Assembly: GCA_018057825.1 (NCBI GenBank)
Contig: JAGPCY010000007.1
Location: 186,001-250,000 of the forward strand
Length of the DNA: 64,000 nucleotides
From: Kofleriaceae bacterium
GTDB taxonomy: Bacteria > Myxococcota_A > Polyangia > Haliangiales > Haliangiaceae
Direction of reading: 5' to 3'
Positions 37,987 through 48,046 of the stretch are shown here, piece after piece (the stretch's first letter is position 1; each line of letters starts with the position of its first letter). The translations under genes and the position numbers were made by a program. The notes beneath the pieces are model-generated. The model saw only the letters and a list, made by a program, of their open reading frames with translations. It was not told where the DNA came from and ran no database searches.

Positions 37987-40900
37987 ATGAAGCTGGCATG
38001 GTCGACCGTCGTGCTGTCGCTGGTGGTGGTCGGTTGCGCCGACGAGCGCGGGCCCACGGGCGACGTCAACAAGGGCGAGCCGCCGCCGCCGCCGGTCGCG
38101 GCTCGGTGCCAGGGCCCGGCCTACTGCGACGGCGCGGGTTGCGCGGCGACCACCGCGGCGATCTCGGAGGTGGCGTGCCAGTGCGCCTTGCTCGATCCGT
38201 CGTGTGGCACCGGGGTGTGCATCGAGGGCGCGTATTGCGAGGGCACCGGCTGCCCGAACCCGGTGTGCTACGACGTCGGCTCGACGATCTCGCAGGCGAT
38301 GTGCAACGGCGCGGCCCTCGCCGGCTGTGCCCTCGACTGCGTGGCGCCGGCCGGGGAGGTCGCGCTGTGGCCCCTCGACGAGACCGCCACCACGGCGTCG
38401 TACACCGTCGAATGGAACCCCGACGACCAGAGCGGCAGCGACCGGACCCAGTTCGCGTGGGCGATCCAGTACGTCCCACCGCAGCGCGGCGTCACCGCGC
38501 TCGGCTTCAGCGCCGCCTGGACCGGCACCTGGAACGGCGTCGCCGGCACCGCGCTGCGCGTCGAGCTGTTCGATAGCGCGACCGCCTCGTGGACGCCGGT
38601 GCACACCGCCGCCGGGCCAGGCCCGGTCTCGCTCGCCGACCTGCAGGTCGGGTTCGCGCCGCTCAGCGTGGTGACCGCGATCAAGTTCACCACGATCGAC
38701 GTCACCACGCAGCTCCCGGTCGCGACCGTGGACTTCCAGAACTTCGTCGGCGGCACCTTCCACCTCGCCCAGGACGTCGCGCTCCGGCCCAAGGACCTCG
38801 CGGGTCGCAACAACGGCACCGCCCTCGACACCTTGCAGCACCACACCGCGTCCGGGACGGCGGGACCGGTGCCGGCGGCGGGGCGGGCCCGCGGCGCCCT
38901 CGCCTTCGACGGCCAGGGCGACGTCGTGATCGCGCCGCTCCACTACGACGAGAACACCCCGGGCGCGCGGGCGATCCACAACTACGGCAGCGTGACGGCG
39001 TCAGCCTGGATCAACCTGGCCCAGGTCACCGCGCCGTCGCGTGCGGTGGTCGCGTTCACCGATCGCGCCTCCGGCAAGATCGCCTACGCCCTGGAGGTCA
39101 CCGGCAGCGAGCTCACGTTCCGGTACCAGCTCGTCCCCTCCACTACGCCGAACGGGACGTTCTCGCAGACGACCTCCGGCGCCAATCTCACCGCGGGCAC
39201 CTGGCATCACGTCGCGGTCTCCGCCAGCAACTTTGGTTTCGTCCGCTTCTACGTCGACGGCGTCCAGGTCGGTCTCGCCACGCTGGCGCTGACCGGCGCG
39301 ACGTTCGGCGATCAGTGGCAGCTCGGTTCGGCCGCCGGCGTCGGCTCTCCTGCACCGTCGTTCCTGGGGCGCCTCGACGAGGTCAAGATCTACGACCGCG
39401 CGCTGTCGAGCGGCGAGCTCCTCGAGGCCTACAACGCCGGCGGCGGGACCTGCTACCCCGACGTGATCGTCGAGGTGCCCCACGATGGCGAGGTGTTCGA
39501 GGGCGCGAACCCGAACCGGACCGTCGCGGTCGCCGGCCACGCCTCGTCGCCCGGGCAGCAGCTCCTGATCGAGGGCCACGTCGGCGGCACGACGTGGGCG
39601 CCGCTGACCGCCGCGGTCGCGTCCTCGACCCTCGACGCCAGCGGCATGTACCCGTGGTCGACGACGATCACCGCGCCGTCATCGTGGCCGGAGACCGGCC
39701 TGGGCTGGATCCGCGCGACGGTGTGGAACCAGCCGCTCCTCGCGGCCACCGTCCACGATCCGCTGTGTCTTCGACGCCACGCCGCCCAGAACCCTCGCGA
39801 TCGCGTCGCCACCTGCCGCGGCGACCACGGCGCGATGGCGACCCTCACCGACGGCGACGCGGTCGGCCAGGCGATCGGCAGCGCGGCCGTGTTGCCGCGC
39901 TCCGAGCCCAACGCCAACCCCGTCGGCCGCTTCCGCTACCTGTGGCGCAAGCTGTACCTCGGCACGACACCCAATCAGCCGGCGACGACGGCGTACTACG
40001 CCGCGGTCGGCGCCGGACCGTCGCAGCCGCGCTCGACCATGACCGGCTTCCTGGGCGTGAACGGCTTCCCGCCGGTCTGGCCTGGCGCTGAGATCCGGGC
40101 CCGCTACTTCAACGCCGGCGATCTCCGCGTCGGCCGCGACATGCACTGCCGCGAGGTCACCGCGTGCGACGGCACCGCGCCGCTGTGCACGACCGGGAGC
40201 CCGGCCTGCGGCGTGGTGGTGCGGCGCGCGTGTTACGTCACCAACTACTTCGTGGACAACGGCGGCATGTCGGCGATCACCGGGCGCGCCAGCGGCGCCG
40301 GTGGCCCGGCCGGGCCGGCCTTCGCCGATCTCCAGAGCGGCACCAACCCGCGCGCCACCGTCGCCATGGAGGCACTGGCCTTCGATCCCGCGACCTTCAA
40401 CTGCAGCGTCGCGAACCCGGTGCCGCCCAACGGCCCGCCGCCGGCCAACTGGGTGCGCTTCTACGTCTACGATCCCCTCACCAACCTGGTCGACGACGAG
40501 GTCGCCCTCGACAGCGAGGGCGACCGCGACGTCCCGGGCGCCTGCCTCACCTGCCACGGCGGCCAGGTCACCCAGCACCTCGGCAGTCAGGTCGTGGGCT
40601 CGTACTTCTTGCCGTTCGACGTCGGCAGCTTCTTCTTCCCGACCACCCCGGGCTTGACCTACACGAGCCAGGAGGACGCCTTCCGCCAGCTCAATCAGCT
40701 CGTCATGGCGACCAACCCGACGCCCGGGATCCAGGAGCTCATCACGGGCTTCTACCGGCGCGACGACGTGTCCGGCGCGCCCCTGGCCACCGCCGGGCTC
40801 ACCGTGCCGGGCACGACCGCCAACATCGACTTCGTCCCGCGCGGCTGGGCCGGCCACGAGCCGACCTACACCGCGGTGCCGCGTCGGAGCTGCCGCACCT

Positions 40901-41106
40901 GCCACCTGGCCCAGCCTGCCGTGCAGTGGCAGACCTTCGCCGATTTCGCCCAGGGCGGCGCGGTCGCCGCGGCCTGCCCGGCGCCCAGCCCCGGGCCGCG
41001 CCCGTACATGCCGCAGGCCGAGGTGCCATGGAAGGACCTATGGCGTCACGGTCACCGCGGCGATCTGGTCAACGCGACGATGGCCTTCGACCGCTGCGCG
41101 CCGTGA
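37987..41106 (+). CDS. LamG-domain lipoprotein with two c-type heme motifs
   Basis: 1039 residues from MKLAWSTVVLSLVVVGC (lipobox). A Cys-rich region (about 35-115) has repeated YCDGAGC/YCEGTGC-like motifs. A jelly-roll region is followed by a concanavalin-A/LamG domain at about 280-485 (SVTASAWINLAQV, TAGTWHHVAVSASN, RLDEVKIYDRALS). The C-terminal third has two CxxCH heme-attachment motifs: C853-L-T-C-H and C969-R-T-C-H. The predicted product is a surface diheme cytochrome fused to a carbohydrate-binding-type module, possibly for extracellular electron transfer or an oxidative enzyme. No cytochrome biogenesis genes are nearby. Confidence 0.8.
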   Translation: MKLAWSTVVLSLVVVGCADERGPTGDVNKGEPPPPPVAARCQGPAYCDGAGCAATTAAISEVACQCALLDPSCGTGVCIEGAYCEGTGCPNPVCYDVGSTISQAMCNGAALAGCALDCVAPAGEVALWPLDETATTASYTVEWNPDDQSGSDRTQFAWAIQYVPPQRGVTALGFSAAWTGTWNGVAGTALRVELFDSATASWTPVHTAAGPGPVSLADLQVGFAPLSVVTAIKFTTIDVTTQLPVATVDFQNFVGGTFHLAQDVALRPKDLAGRNNGTALDTLQHHTASGTAGPVPAAGRARGALAFDGQGDVVIAPLHYDENTPGARAIHNYGSVTASAWINLAQVTAPSRAVVAFTDRASGKIAYALEVTGSELTFRYQLVPSTTPNGTFSQTTSGANLTAGTWHHVAVSASNFGFVRFYVDGVQVGLATLALTGATFGDQWQLGSAAGVGSPAPSFLGRLDEVKIYDRALSSGELLEAYNAGGGTCYPDVIVEVPHDGEVFEGANPNRTVAVAGHASSPGQQLLIEGHVGGTTWAPLTAAVASSTLDASGMYPWSTTITAPSSWPETGLGWIRATVWNQPLLAATVHDPLCLRRHAAQNPRDRVATCRGDHGAMATLTDGDAVGQAIGSAAVLPRSEPNANPVGRFRYLWRKLYLGTTPNQPATTAYYAAVGAGPSQPRSTMTGFLGVNGFPPVWPGAEIRARYFNAGDLRVGRDMHCREVTACDGTAPLCTTGSPACGVVVRRACYVTNYFVDNGGMSAITGRASGAGGPAGPAFADLQSGTNPRATVAMEALAFDPATFNCSVANPVPPNGPPPANWVRFYVYDPLTNLVDDEVALDSEGDRDVPGACLTCHGGQVTQHLGSQVVGSYFLPFDVGSFFFPTTPGLTYTSQEDAFRQLNQLVMATNPTPGIQELITGFYRRDDVSGAPLATAGLTVPGTTANIDFVPRGWAGHEPTYTAVPRRSCRTCHLAQPAVQWQTFADFAQGGAVAAACPAPSPGPRPYMPQAEVPWKDLWRHGHRGDLVNATMAFDRCAP

Positions 41107-41142
41107 CCGCGACGATGGTGTTCGACCGCTCGCACCCGCACC
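41073..41142 (+). repeat. imperfect 35-bp tandem duplication across a gene end
   Basis: CGCGACGATGG at 41073 and again at 41108 open two copies that stay alike for about 23 bases (both code A-T-M-x-F-D-R, in different frames) and then diverge. The duplication covers the last codons and stop of the 37987 gene and creates an extra ATG at 41115. Confidence 0.6.
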
Positions 41143-41200
41143 GCGCCGGTGCGCAAGGTTTCTTCACACCGGCCGGCCTCGACAGCGCCCTCGGCGGCAC

Positions 41201-41206
41201 TACCCT
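41201..41206 (+). promoter_or_regulatory. TANNNT box for the MBL hydrolase
   Basis: TACCCT, 7 bases before the ATG at 41214; it supports that start over upstream candidates at 41103 (GTG) and 41115 (ATG). Confidence 0.4.
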
Positions 41207-41213
41207 GGACGGT

Positions 41214-42266
41214 ATGGCCAAGCTGACCGGGCTCCGGCGCGAGCGCGCGCAGGCGTCGCCGCGCTACCGCGACGGCGGGTTCCACAACACCCACGGCGTG
41301 CGCCCGGTGCTCGACGGCGATCGCTGGTCGATCATGGGCGAGTTCTTCTTCGGCGGGCGGGCCCGGCGGCCGCGCGCGCCGCTGCCCCTCGAGCGCCCCC
41401 ACGAGGCCTGGACCCGGCCGGTGTCGTCCGACGGCCTGCGCGTGACCTGGCTCGGTCACAGCACGATGCTCCTCGAGGTCGACGGCGCCCGGGTCCTGAC
41501 CGATCCGGTGTTCGGCGAGCGCGCGTCGCCGGTGGGCTTCGCCGGGCCGCGCCGGTTTCACCCGGTGCCGGCGACGATCGCCGAGCTGCCGCCCCTCGAC
41601 GCCGCGCTCCTGTCCCACGACCACTTCGATCACCTGTGCAAGGCCAGCGTCCGCGCGCTGGCGGCGCGGCGGGTGCCGTTCGTCACCTCCCTCGGCGTCG
41701 GCGCGCACCTCGAGGCCTACGGCGTCGAGCCCGCGCTCATCACCGAGCTCGACTGGTGGGAGTCGACGACGATCAAGGACGTCGGCTTCACCGCGACCCC
41801 GGCCCAGCACTTCTCGGGGCGCAGCCTGACCAGCCGCAACCGCACGTTGTGGTCGTCGTGGGTGCTCACCACCGCGCGGCGCCGGCTGTTCTTCTCGGGC
41901 GACACCGGCCTGACCGACGAGTTCCGCGAGATCGGCGCGCGCCTCGGGCCCTTCGATCTGACGATGCTCGAGATCGGCGCGTGGCATCCGGCCTGGGGCG
42001 GCGTCCACCTCGGGCCGACCAACGCGCTGGCGGCCTTCGCGATGCTCGGCGGCGGCACGCTCCTGCCGGTGCACTGGGGCACCTTCGACCTCGGCCTGCA
42101 CCCGTGGGCTCAGCCGATCGAGACGCTGGTGGCCGAGGCCGGCAGCGCGCGGGTGGTGACCCCGACCTTGGGCCGCCCCTTCGAGCCCGCCCACGAGCGC
42201 GGGCCGTCCCCGTGGTGGCGCGGCGTCGACGAGCTGGCGTCGGCGCCGGCGCCGGTCGCGACCTGA
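41214..42266 (+). CDS. MBL-fold metal hydrolase, UlaG/NAPE-PLD-like
   Basis: 350 residues from MAKLTGLRRERAQASPRYRDGGF. The metal motif is HDHFDH in LLSHDHFDHL, preceded by VTWLGHSTMLLEVDG and followed by FFSGDTGLTDEF and LLPVHWGTFDL. This is the pattern of the NAPE-phospholipase-D/UlaG-like branch, which often acts on phosphodiesters or lactones of lipids. Upstream in-frame starts exist, including a GTG overlapping the previous stop, so the N-terminus is uncertain. It is convergent with the RHS gene 20 bases away. Confidence 0.85.
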   Translation: MAKLTGLRRERAQASPRYRDGGFHNTHGVRPVLDGDRWSIMGEFFFGGRARRPRAPLPLERPHEAWTRPVSSDGLRVTWLGHSTMLLEVDGARVLTDPVFGERASPVGFAGPRRFHPVPATIAELPPLDAALLSHDHFDHLCKASVRALAARRVPFVTSLGVGAHLEAYGVEPALITELDWWESTTIKDVGFTATPAQHFSGRSLTSRNRTLWSSWVLTTARRRLFFSGDTGLTDEFREIGARLGPFDLTMLEIGAWHPAWGGVHLGPTNALAAFAMLGGGTLLPVHWGTFDLGLHPWAQPIETLVAEAGSARVVTPTLGRPFEPAHERGPSPWWRGVDELASAPAPVAT

Positions 42267-42286
42267 GCGGCCGCCGTCGGCCTCCG

Positions 42287-45200
42287 CTACGAGGTCGGCA
42301 CCTCGAGGAAGATGTGCAGGTTCAAGCCAAGGCCCACCGAGCTCGGGACGTCGCCGGCTCGGATCGCGTCGATCGTGCTGTCCTCGTTGAGGCGGAAGAG
42401 CGCGCCGTCAGCGCTCTCGAGGTACTGCGGGCGGTGGAGGTAGAAGCCAGGGTTGTTGGCGCCCAGCTCGCGGAGGCCTTCGATGTGCTTGACCGCGTCA
42501 TCCATGGTCTCGAATGGGATCGCCGTATAGGCATCCGGGCCGAACAAGCGCCCGGTCTGGCTCTCGAAGGCGAACGGGGCCTGGTCCCCAAGGCGCTCGC
42601 GCTCCGCCTCGTAGGTCTTGGAGTACAGCCGCGGTGAACGGAAGACCTCGCCCGGCGCGCCGTCCCGACTCCACTCGACGACCTCGTCGGTGCCGCGGTG
42701 GATCTTGATCCCCAGCGGGTCGTCGAGCGTGGGCGCTAGCGCCCGCTTCTCCTTCTTCTCCTGCTTCTCCTCTTGCTTCTTCTCCAGCCTGAAGGCGTCC
42801 TCTTCCTTGTCCTGAAAGCCGGTCGGATCCGAGATCCGGATCGGGTTGCCGCTGGCGTAGGCGTAGCGGTTCAGGGACTGCGGCCGCGTCGGGTCGGGGG
42901 CGCCCGACGGGTCGGGCTGGGTGAACTGGCCGTGGGCCGGGTCCATCATGCGCGCGCCCATGTGGTAGAGGCCCGAGGCGTCGCGGCGCTGCCCGGCGAT
43001 GCCGAAGGGATCGGCGAGCCCGGTGGTCTCGGCCAGCTCGCCGAACGCGAAGCCGAGGCGGGTGCCCGCGACGGCGCCGGAGGCGGCGGTCAACGCGCGC
43101 ACCGTGCCGATCGAGTCGCCGTGGTAGTAGGCGACCACACCGGTGTGATCGCGGCGCGCCACCCGCTCGCGGCCGAGGTGGTAGTAGCGGATCGACGTCG
43201 CGCCCTCGACCTCGAGCAGCTCGCGGACGAAGACCTTGGCGCCGGCCCGGACCCGCGTGCCCTCGGCGTCGTAGGCGTAGGTGGTGACGCCGTCGTCGAC
43301 CAGGCGGTTGGTGGCGTCGTAGATCGCGTCGGGCGCCAGGCCGATCCCGAGGCGGTTGCCGTTGGCGTCGTAGCGCACGGCGACGCCGTTGATCGCGATC
43401 GGGGCGTGGGCGGGCGCGGCGCCGACGGCGGGAACCTGGTACTCGGTCAAGACTCCGCCACGCGTGGTCGACATGCGGTTGCCGATGCTGTCGTACGCGA
43501 AGGTCTCATCGAGCGTGTCGTCGACGGTGTTGTTGGCGAAGTTCAGGTGGCCGAGCACGTTGTACGTGAACTGCCAGGTGTCACGGGGCGTCACGCTGCT
43601 GGTCCGCGTGAGGATGTCGCCGGCGAGGTCGCGGGTCACCGCGAAGTGATCGCGCACGACGCCGCCGGCGGTCACGGTCTGCCCCAGCATCCAGCCGCGC
43701 GTCGGCGAGTAGCTGCGCGCGACGCTGGCGCCGTTGCCGTAGGTCGCCGCGGTCAGGTTGCCGCGGGCGTCGTAGGTCGCGCCGCTGACGTACTCGCCGA
43801 CGCCGATCACGCGACCGCTGGCGTCGTAGGTCTGGGTGACCTGCTCGCGCACGCCGGCGACCGCGGGGTAGCGGATCGCCGCCACCCGGCCGGCGACGTC
43901 GAAGCTCCAGTCGACCTGGAAGGTGTCGGCGCCGATGGTCTTGGTCTCGGCGCGCAGGCGGCCCACCGGATCGTAGTCGCGGAGCGTGCTGCCGGTCGGA
44001 TCGGTGAACCCGGTCAGCCGGCCGACGTTGGCGGCGTTGGCGCGGACCTGGTCGTAGGTGAACGCGGCCAGCGTGGTCGCGCCGTGGCGCCGCTCGACCG
44101 GTCGGCCCAGGGCGTCGTAGTTGGTGTCGATCGCGACGCCGCGGGCGTCGGTCTGGCTGACCATGCGACCGGCGTCGTCATAGCTGTACTGCCACACGCC
44201 GAGATCGGGATCGTTGACCGAGACCCGGCGGCCGAGCGGATCGTAGGCGTTGGTCGTCGTATTGCCCTTGTGGTCGACGACGGTCACTCGCTGCCCCAGG
44301 AGGTCGTAGGTGATGCGCGTGCCGTACGTCCCCATCGGGCGCGCCGAGGTCGACGTGACACAGCCGGTCGAGAAGCACTTGGTCGCGGTGACGTACTCGT
44401 AGAGCCGCTCGACCACCATCACGACCTGCCGGTAGCCATCGACGGTCCGCTCGGTGACCAGCCCGCGGTGGTCGGTGGTCGAGACCAGCCAGTTGCTGTA
44501 GCTCATCGTCGTGGTCGCGCCGTCGGGCTCGCGCACCGTGAGCGGTCGCTGGACTGCGTCGTAGGTCTTGGTGGTCCACACCGGCGTCGCCCCGGTCAGA
44601 TACGGCGCGCTCTTCTGCGCGACCAGCCCGCGGAGGTCATAGCCGGTGTCGGTCGTGAACCCGCCCTCATCGACGATCCGCACCGTGCGCCCCAGGCCAT
44701 CGAGGTACGTCCGCTTCCACAACCCGTCGGCGGTGCCGTCGGCGATCGCGGTCTGGAGGTACTGCGTGTTCGGGTTGCCCCAGTTGGCGAACGCGGCAGT
44801 GGCGGTGCCGCCGTCGGGCGTGGTGCGCTGGACCAGGCGGCCGAAGACGTCGTAGCTGTGGCTGGTGACGCCGCCGTTGGCGTCGGTGATGGTGGCCAGG
44901 CGCCCAAGCGCGTCGTAGGTCCGGGTCTCGCTGTGGCCGAGGGGGTTGACGGTCGCGACCAGGCGCTGGCGAGCGTCGTAGGTCTGGGTCGTGGTGTGGC
45001 CGAGCGGGTCGATCGTCGCGGTCGGGTTGCCGCCGGCGTCGTACTGCGCGCCCTCGAGGGTGTAGTTGGCCCCGCCGCGCCAGCGCACGGTCGTGGTCAA
45101 CAGACCCCGGGTCGGCGCGGTGGCCGCGGAGGTCGCGCCGTCATAGCGGAGCTCGGTGGACCGGAGCTGGGTGCCGGTCGCGAGGCCGGCCCCGGCGCGG

Positions 45201-48046
45201 ACGGTGACCGTGGCGTCGAGCTGGGTGATGAACGCGGTCGGGTTCACGACCTGGGTCCGGAAGGTCGTGCGCTCGTCGCCGGTCAAGGCGTCGTCGCCGT
45301 ACTCGATCTCGGACGCGACCGCGCCGTAGGCGGTGTAGGTCCAGCCGCGGCTCGCCGACTTGCAGATCGCCGTCGCGTTGCACTCGAGATCGTAGCGGCG
45401 GCTCGGCTGCGAGGTGTACGCCGCGGTCGCGCCGTTGCCGCCGCGCGCGTAGGTGGTCGTCTGGTAGCGCATCACGGCGCCGGCGGCGTTGCGCTCGTGG
45501 ACGCTGGCGAGGGCGCCGGTCGGGTCGGCGACGTGCTGGGTGTACGCCAGGTCGCGGATCGCGCCGGTCGGATCGGTGACCCGAGCGGTCGCGAAGCCGA
45601 GGAAGCGGCGCTCGAGGGGCGAGTACAGGCCACCGGTGTAGCTGTACGTCGTGCCGGCGTCCTGGCCGCGACCGTCGCGTAGCCGCGAGGTCGTCACCAC
45701 CGGGAACGCGAACGGCAGGTAGCCGTTGGGGAACGACGACGAGGTCGCGTAGCCGAGCCCGACGCTGCCGCCCGAGGGCAGCGCGACGTTGGTGAGCAGG
45801 CCGGCGAACTGCGCGCTCGGCCCGAGAGTCAGGAGCTGCCACGAGGTGCTGTTGCACTTGCCCGCGACCGGCGCCACGCGACCGTCGCCGTCGACGTCGG
45901 CCATCGCCACCGGGCCGCCGTTGATCCACGACGAGCTGGCGGTGGCGACGCTGGCCACCGACCCGGCGAGAAAGCTGCCGTCGCCGCGGCCATGGCTGAC
46001 CAGGACCGACAGGCTCGTGCCGCCCTTGACCGCGACCCGGTCGGCGAGCTTGTCGCCGTTGACGTCGACGAAGGACGCCGTGAAGCTGCCGATGCCGACG
46101 CCGGCGCCCGACCAGCCGACCGAGGTGATCGCCCCGCCGAAGCTGCCGTTGCCGTTGCCGAGGTTGGCGATGATCTTCACATCGGAGTCGCAGTCGCTGC
46201 ACACCGCGCCGAAGATCGTGAACGCGCTGTCGCCCACCAGATCGGCCAGGCCATCGCCGTTCAGGTCGGTCAAGGTCTCGCCGGCGAACGAGGCGTGGCT
46301 ACACGCGTTGGTCAGGAGCGAGTACACCGGCGCGGCGAAGGTGCCGTTGCCAGCCGACAGGTGGGCGTTGGCGGTCGTGAGGTTGGTGCCGCAGATCGAC
46401 GACGCGCGGCGCACCAGCACCAGATCGTCGCGGCCGTCACCGTTGACGTCGCCGGCGTGGAACCGGGCGCCGGCGAAGCTGGGCGCGCTGCCGAAGGGGC
46501 CGCCGCTGTCGTTGATGTTGAGCGTGCGCGCCGTCGCGGTGCCCAGGCCGCTGCCGTTCGACAGCGCGATCAGCGCATTGCTGGCGGTGTAGACGCCGTT
46601 CGAGTGGTTCAGGCGCACGATCGCGAGGTCGGCGCCGCCGTTGCCGTCGAAGTCGCCGACCACGACCTCCTTGTACGTGCTGGTGTCACCGACGTTGCTG
46701 ACCCGCTGCACGGCCGGGAAGGTGAAGCTGCCAGCCGCGGTGCCGAGCGCGAGCTGGACGTCGACGAAGCCGACCGGGGCGGCGCCGCAGCAGGCGTAGG
46801 TGCTCTTGCGGCGGACCCAGATCACGTCGGTCCGGCCGTCGCCGTTGACGTCGCCGGTCCGGGTGTCGTCGTAGTAGCCGATGTTGGGGTTCGCGGTCGT
46901 GGTCGCGCTGGTCGCGGTGGTTGCGAAGGTGCCGTTGGCCTGGCCGAGGGCGACCTGGACGTTGAGGCTGCCGGTGATGGTGGTCCCGCCGGTGCTGTAG
47001 CGGCGGATCGCGATTGCGTCGTCGCGGCCGTCGCCGTTGACGTCGCCGAACACGGTCGTGTCGGTGGTCGTGGTCGCGGTGCGGGTCAACGTCGCCGACC
47101 ATCCGGCGCTGAGCGCCGGCGTGTCGGAGTTGTACGTCAGGCTGGTCGCCGGCAGCGCGGTGCCGCCGGTGATCGCGCCGGCGCCGTTGAATGTCGCGTC
47201 GCTGCCGTACTCCTGCACGGCGGTCAGGAACGAGCGCCCGGGCGCGGTGCTGCCGCCCATCCAGCCGCCACCGCCGACCGGCAGCGCTGCGTTGCCGTAG
47301 CTCAGGCGATACGCCCGCTCGAGGGCGCCGTCGGTGCGGATCGCGATCGCCACCAGCCGTTGGCTGATCTGCCGCAGCCCGGCGCCGGTGCCGAGCGTGA
47401 GCGGCTCGGGCCGCGCCTCGCGGGCGAAGCTGATCGTCGTGCCGTTGTACGCGATCGAGGTCGGGTAGGTCGTCCCGGAGACCACGGCGTAGCTGAAGGT
47501 CACGGCGTTGCCCGAGCGGTCGGTGCGCGAGGTCAAGATCGCGAAGGGCTCGGCCAGCGTCGTGTAGACGTCGGCGACGCCGGTCGGCGAGGTCACCGTC
47601 CACGTCGTGCCGGCCTTGACGATGCGGACGTAGCGCTCGCGCTTGGTCGTGTGGGTGCCGCCGGTCAGGCAGCTCGGCGAGGGGCTGCCGGCGACGCAGG
47701 CGATCATCGGCTCGCCGTCGAGGAGGTAGGTGTCCGAGGCGCCGTAGGTCGGGGCGCCCAGGTTTGCCGACACCCGCTCGATCGTCGAGACGCCCTCGAG
47801 CGTCATGCCGACCCCGAGCCAGCCGGCCTTGGCGTTCGACGCGTAGGCGATCGCGAGCGCTGGCTCGAGCCCGCGCCAGGCCGGGACGGTCAGCGGCACC
47901 CGATGTTGACCGGCGCCGGCGAAGGGTTGGGCCGGCACGTCGGTGACGGCGGGTGGGATCGCGTCGAGGGACTCGACATTCTGGGCTCTGGCGATCGCGG
48001 TGGTGGTGACCACCGCGAGCGCGAGCGTGAAGGACGTGCGGAGCAT
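42287..48046 (-). CDS. giant SpvB / FG-GAP / RHS-repeat protein with variable C-terminal tip
   Basis: 1919 residues. The signal peptide MLRTSFTLALAVVTTTAIARA sets the start. An SpvB/TcB-like N-terminal region is followed by several FG-GAP/VCBS repeats (DVNGDGRDD, DVNGDGRTD, DFDGNGGAD, DLNGDGLAD). Many YD/RHS repeats come next (YDALGRL, YDPLGRRV, YDANGNRLG) and an RHS core hallmark ending RYAYASGNPIRISDPTG. After DPTG the last ~176 residues (from about 1744) leave the RHS pattern: a Lys/Glu-rich helix, then a domain with ESQTGRLFGPDAYTAIP. In this family the RHS cage releases such tips as toxins. I do not recognise this tip, and no immunity gene follows. Confidence 0.88.
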   Translation of the reverse strand: MLRTSFTLALAVVTTTAIARAQNVESLDAIPPAVTDVPAQPFAGAGQHRVPLTVPAWRGLEPALAIAYASNAKAGWLGVGMTLEGVSTIERVSANLGAPTYGASDTYLLDGEPMIACVAGSPSPSCLTGGTHTTKRERYVRIVKAGTTWTVTSPTGVADVYTTLAEPFAILTSRTDRSGNAVTFSYAVVSGTTYPTSIAYNGTTISFAREARPEPLTLGTGAGLRQISQRLVAIAIRTDGALERAYRLSYGNAALPVGGGGWMGGSTAPGRSFLTAVQEYGSDATFNGAGAITGGTALPATSLTYNSDTPALSAGWSATLTRTATTTTDTTVFGDVNGDGRDDAIAIRRYSTGGTTITGSLNVQVALGQANGTFATTATSATTTANPNIGYYDDTRTGDVNGDGRTDVIWVRRKSTYACCGAAPVGFVDVQLALGTAAGSFTFPAVQRVSNVGDTSTYKEVVVGDFDGNGGADLAIVRLNHSNGVYTASNALIALSNGSGLGTATARTLNINDSGGPFGSAPSFAGARFHAGDVNGDGRDDLVLVRRASSICGTNLTTANAHLSAGNGTFAAPVYSLLTNACSHASFAGETLTDLNGDGLADLVGDSAFTIFGAVCSDCDSDVKIIANLGNGNGSFGGAITSVGWSGAGVGIGSFTASFVDVNGDKLADRVAVKGGTSLSVLVSHGRGDGSFLAGSVASVATASSSWINGGPVAMADVDGDGRVAPVAGKCNSTSWQLLTLGPSAQFAGLLTNVALPSGGSVGLGYATSSSFPNGYLPFAFPVVTTSRLRDGRGQDAGTTYSYTGGLYSPLERRFLGFATARVTDPTGAIRDLAYTQHVADPTGALASVHERNAAGAVMRYQTTTYARGGNGATAAYTSQPSRRYDLECNATAICKSASRGWTYTAYGAVASEIEYGDDALTGDERTTFRTQVVNPTAFITQLDATVTVRAGAGLATGTQLRSTELRYDGATSAATAPTRGLLTTTVRWRGGANYTLEGAQYDAGGNPTATIDPLGHTTTQTYDARQRLVATVNPLGHSETRTYDALGRLATITDANGGVTSHSYDVFGRLVQRTTPDGGTATAAFANWGNPNTQYLQTAIADGTADGLWKRTYLDGLGRTVRIVDEGGFTTDTGYDLRGLVAQKSAPYLTGATPVWTTKTYDAVQRPLTVREPDGATTTMSYSNWLVSTTDHRGLVTERTVDGYRQVVMVVERLYEYVTATKCFSTGCVTSTSARPMGTYGTRITYDLLGQRVTVVDHKGNTTTNAYDPLGRRVSVNDPDLGVWQYSYDDAGRMVSQTDARGVAIDTNYDALGRPVERRHGATTLAAFTYDQVRANAANVGRLTGFTDPTGSTLRDYDPVGRLRAETKTIGADTFQVDWSFDVAGRVAAIRYPAVAGVREQVTQTYDASGRVIGVGEYVSGATYDARGNLTAATYGNGASVARSYSPTRGWMLGQTVTAGGVVRDHFAVTRDLAGDILTRTSSVTPRDTWQFTYNVLGHLNFANNTVDDTLDETFAYDSIGNRMSTTRGGVLTEYQVPAVGAAPAHAPIAINGVAVRYDANGNRLGIGLAPDAIYDATNRLVDDGVTTYAYDAEGTRVRAGAKVFVRELLEVEGATSIRYYHLGRERVARRDHTGVVAYYHGDSIGTVRALTAASGAVAGTRLGFAFGELAETTGLADPFGIAGQRRDASGLYHMGARMMDPAHGQFTQPDPSGAPDPTRPQSLNRYAYASGNPIRISDPTGFQDKEEDAFRLEKKQEEKQEKKEKRALAPTLDDPLGIKIHRGTDEVVEWSRDGAPGEVFRSPRLYSKTYEAERERLGDQAPFAFESQTGRLFGPDAYTAIPFETMDDAVKHIEGLRELGANNPGFYLHRPQYLESADGALFRLNEDSTIDAIRAGDVPSSVGLGLNLHIFLEVPTS

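Noticed and set aside
42773..45682. Long plus-strand frame antisense to the RHS repeats
   Set aside because: It mirrors the RHS repeats and has shadow-like composition.
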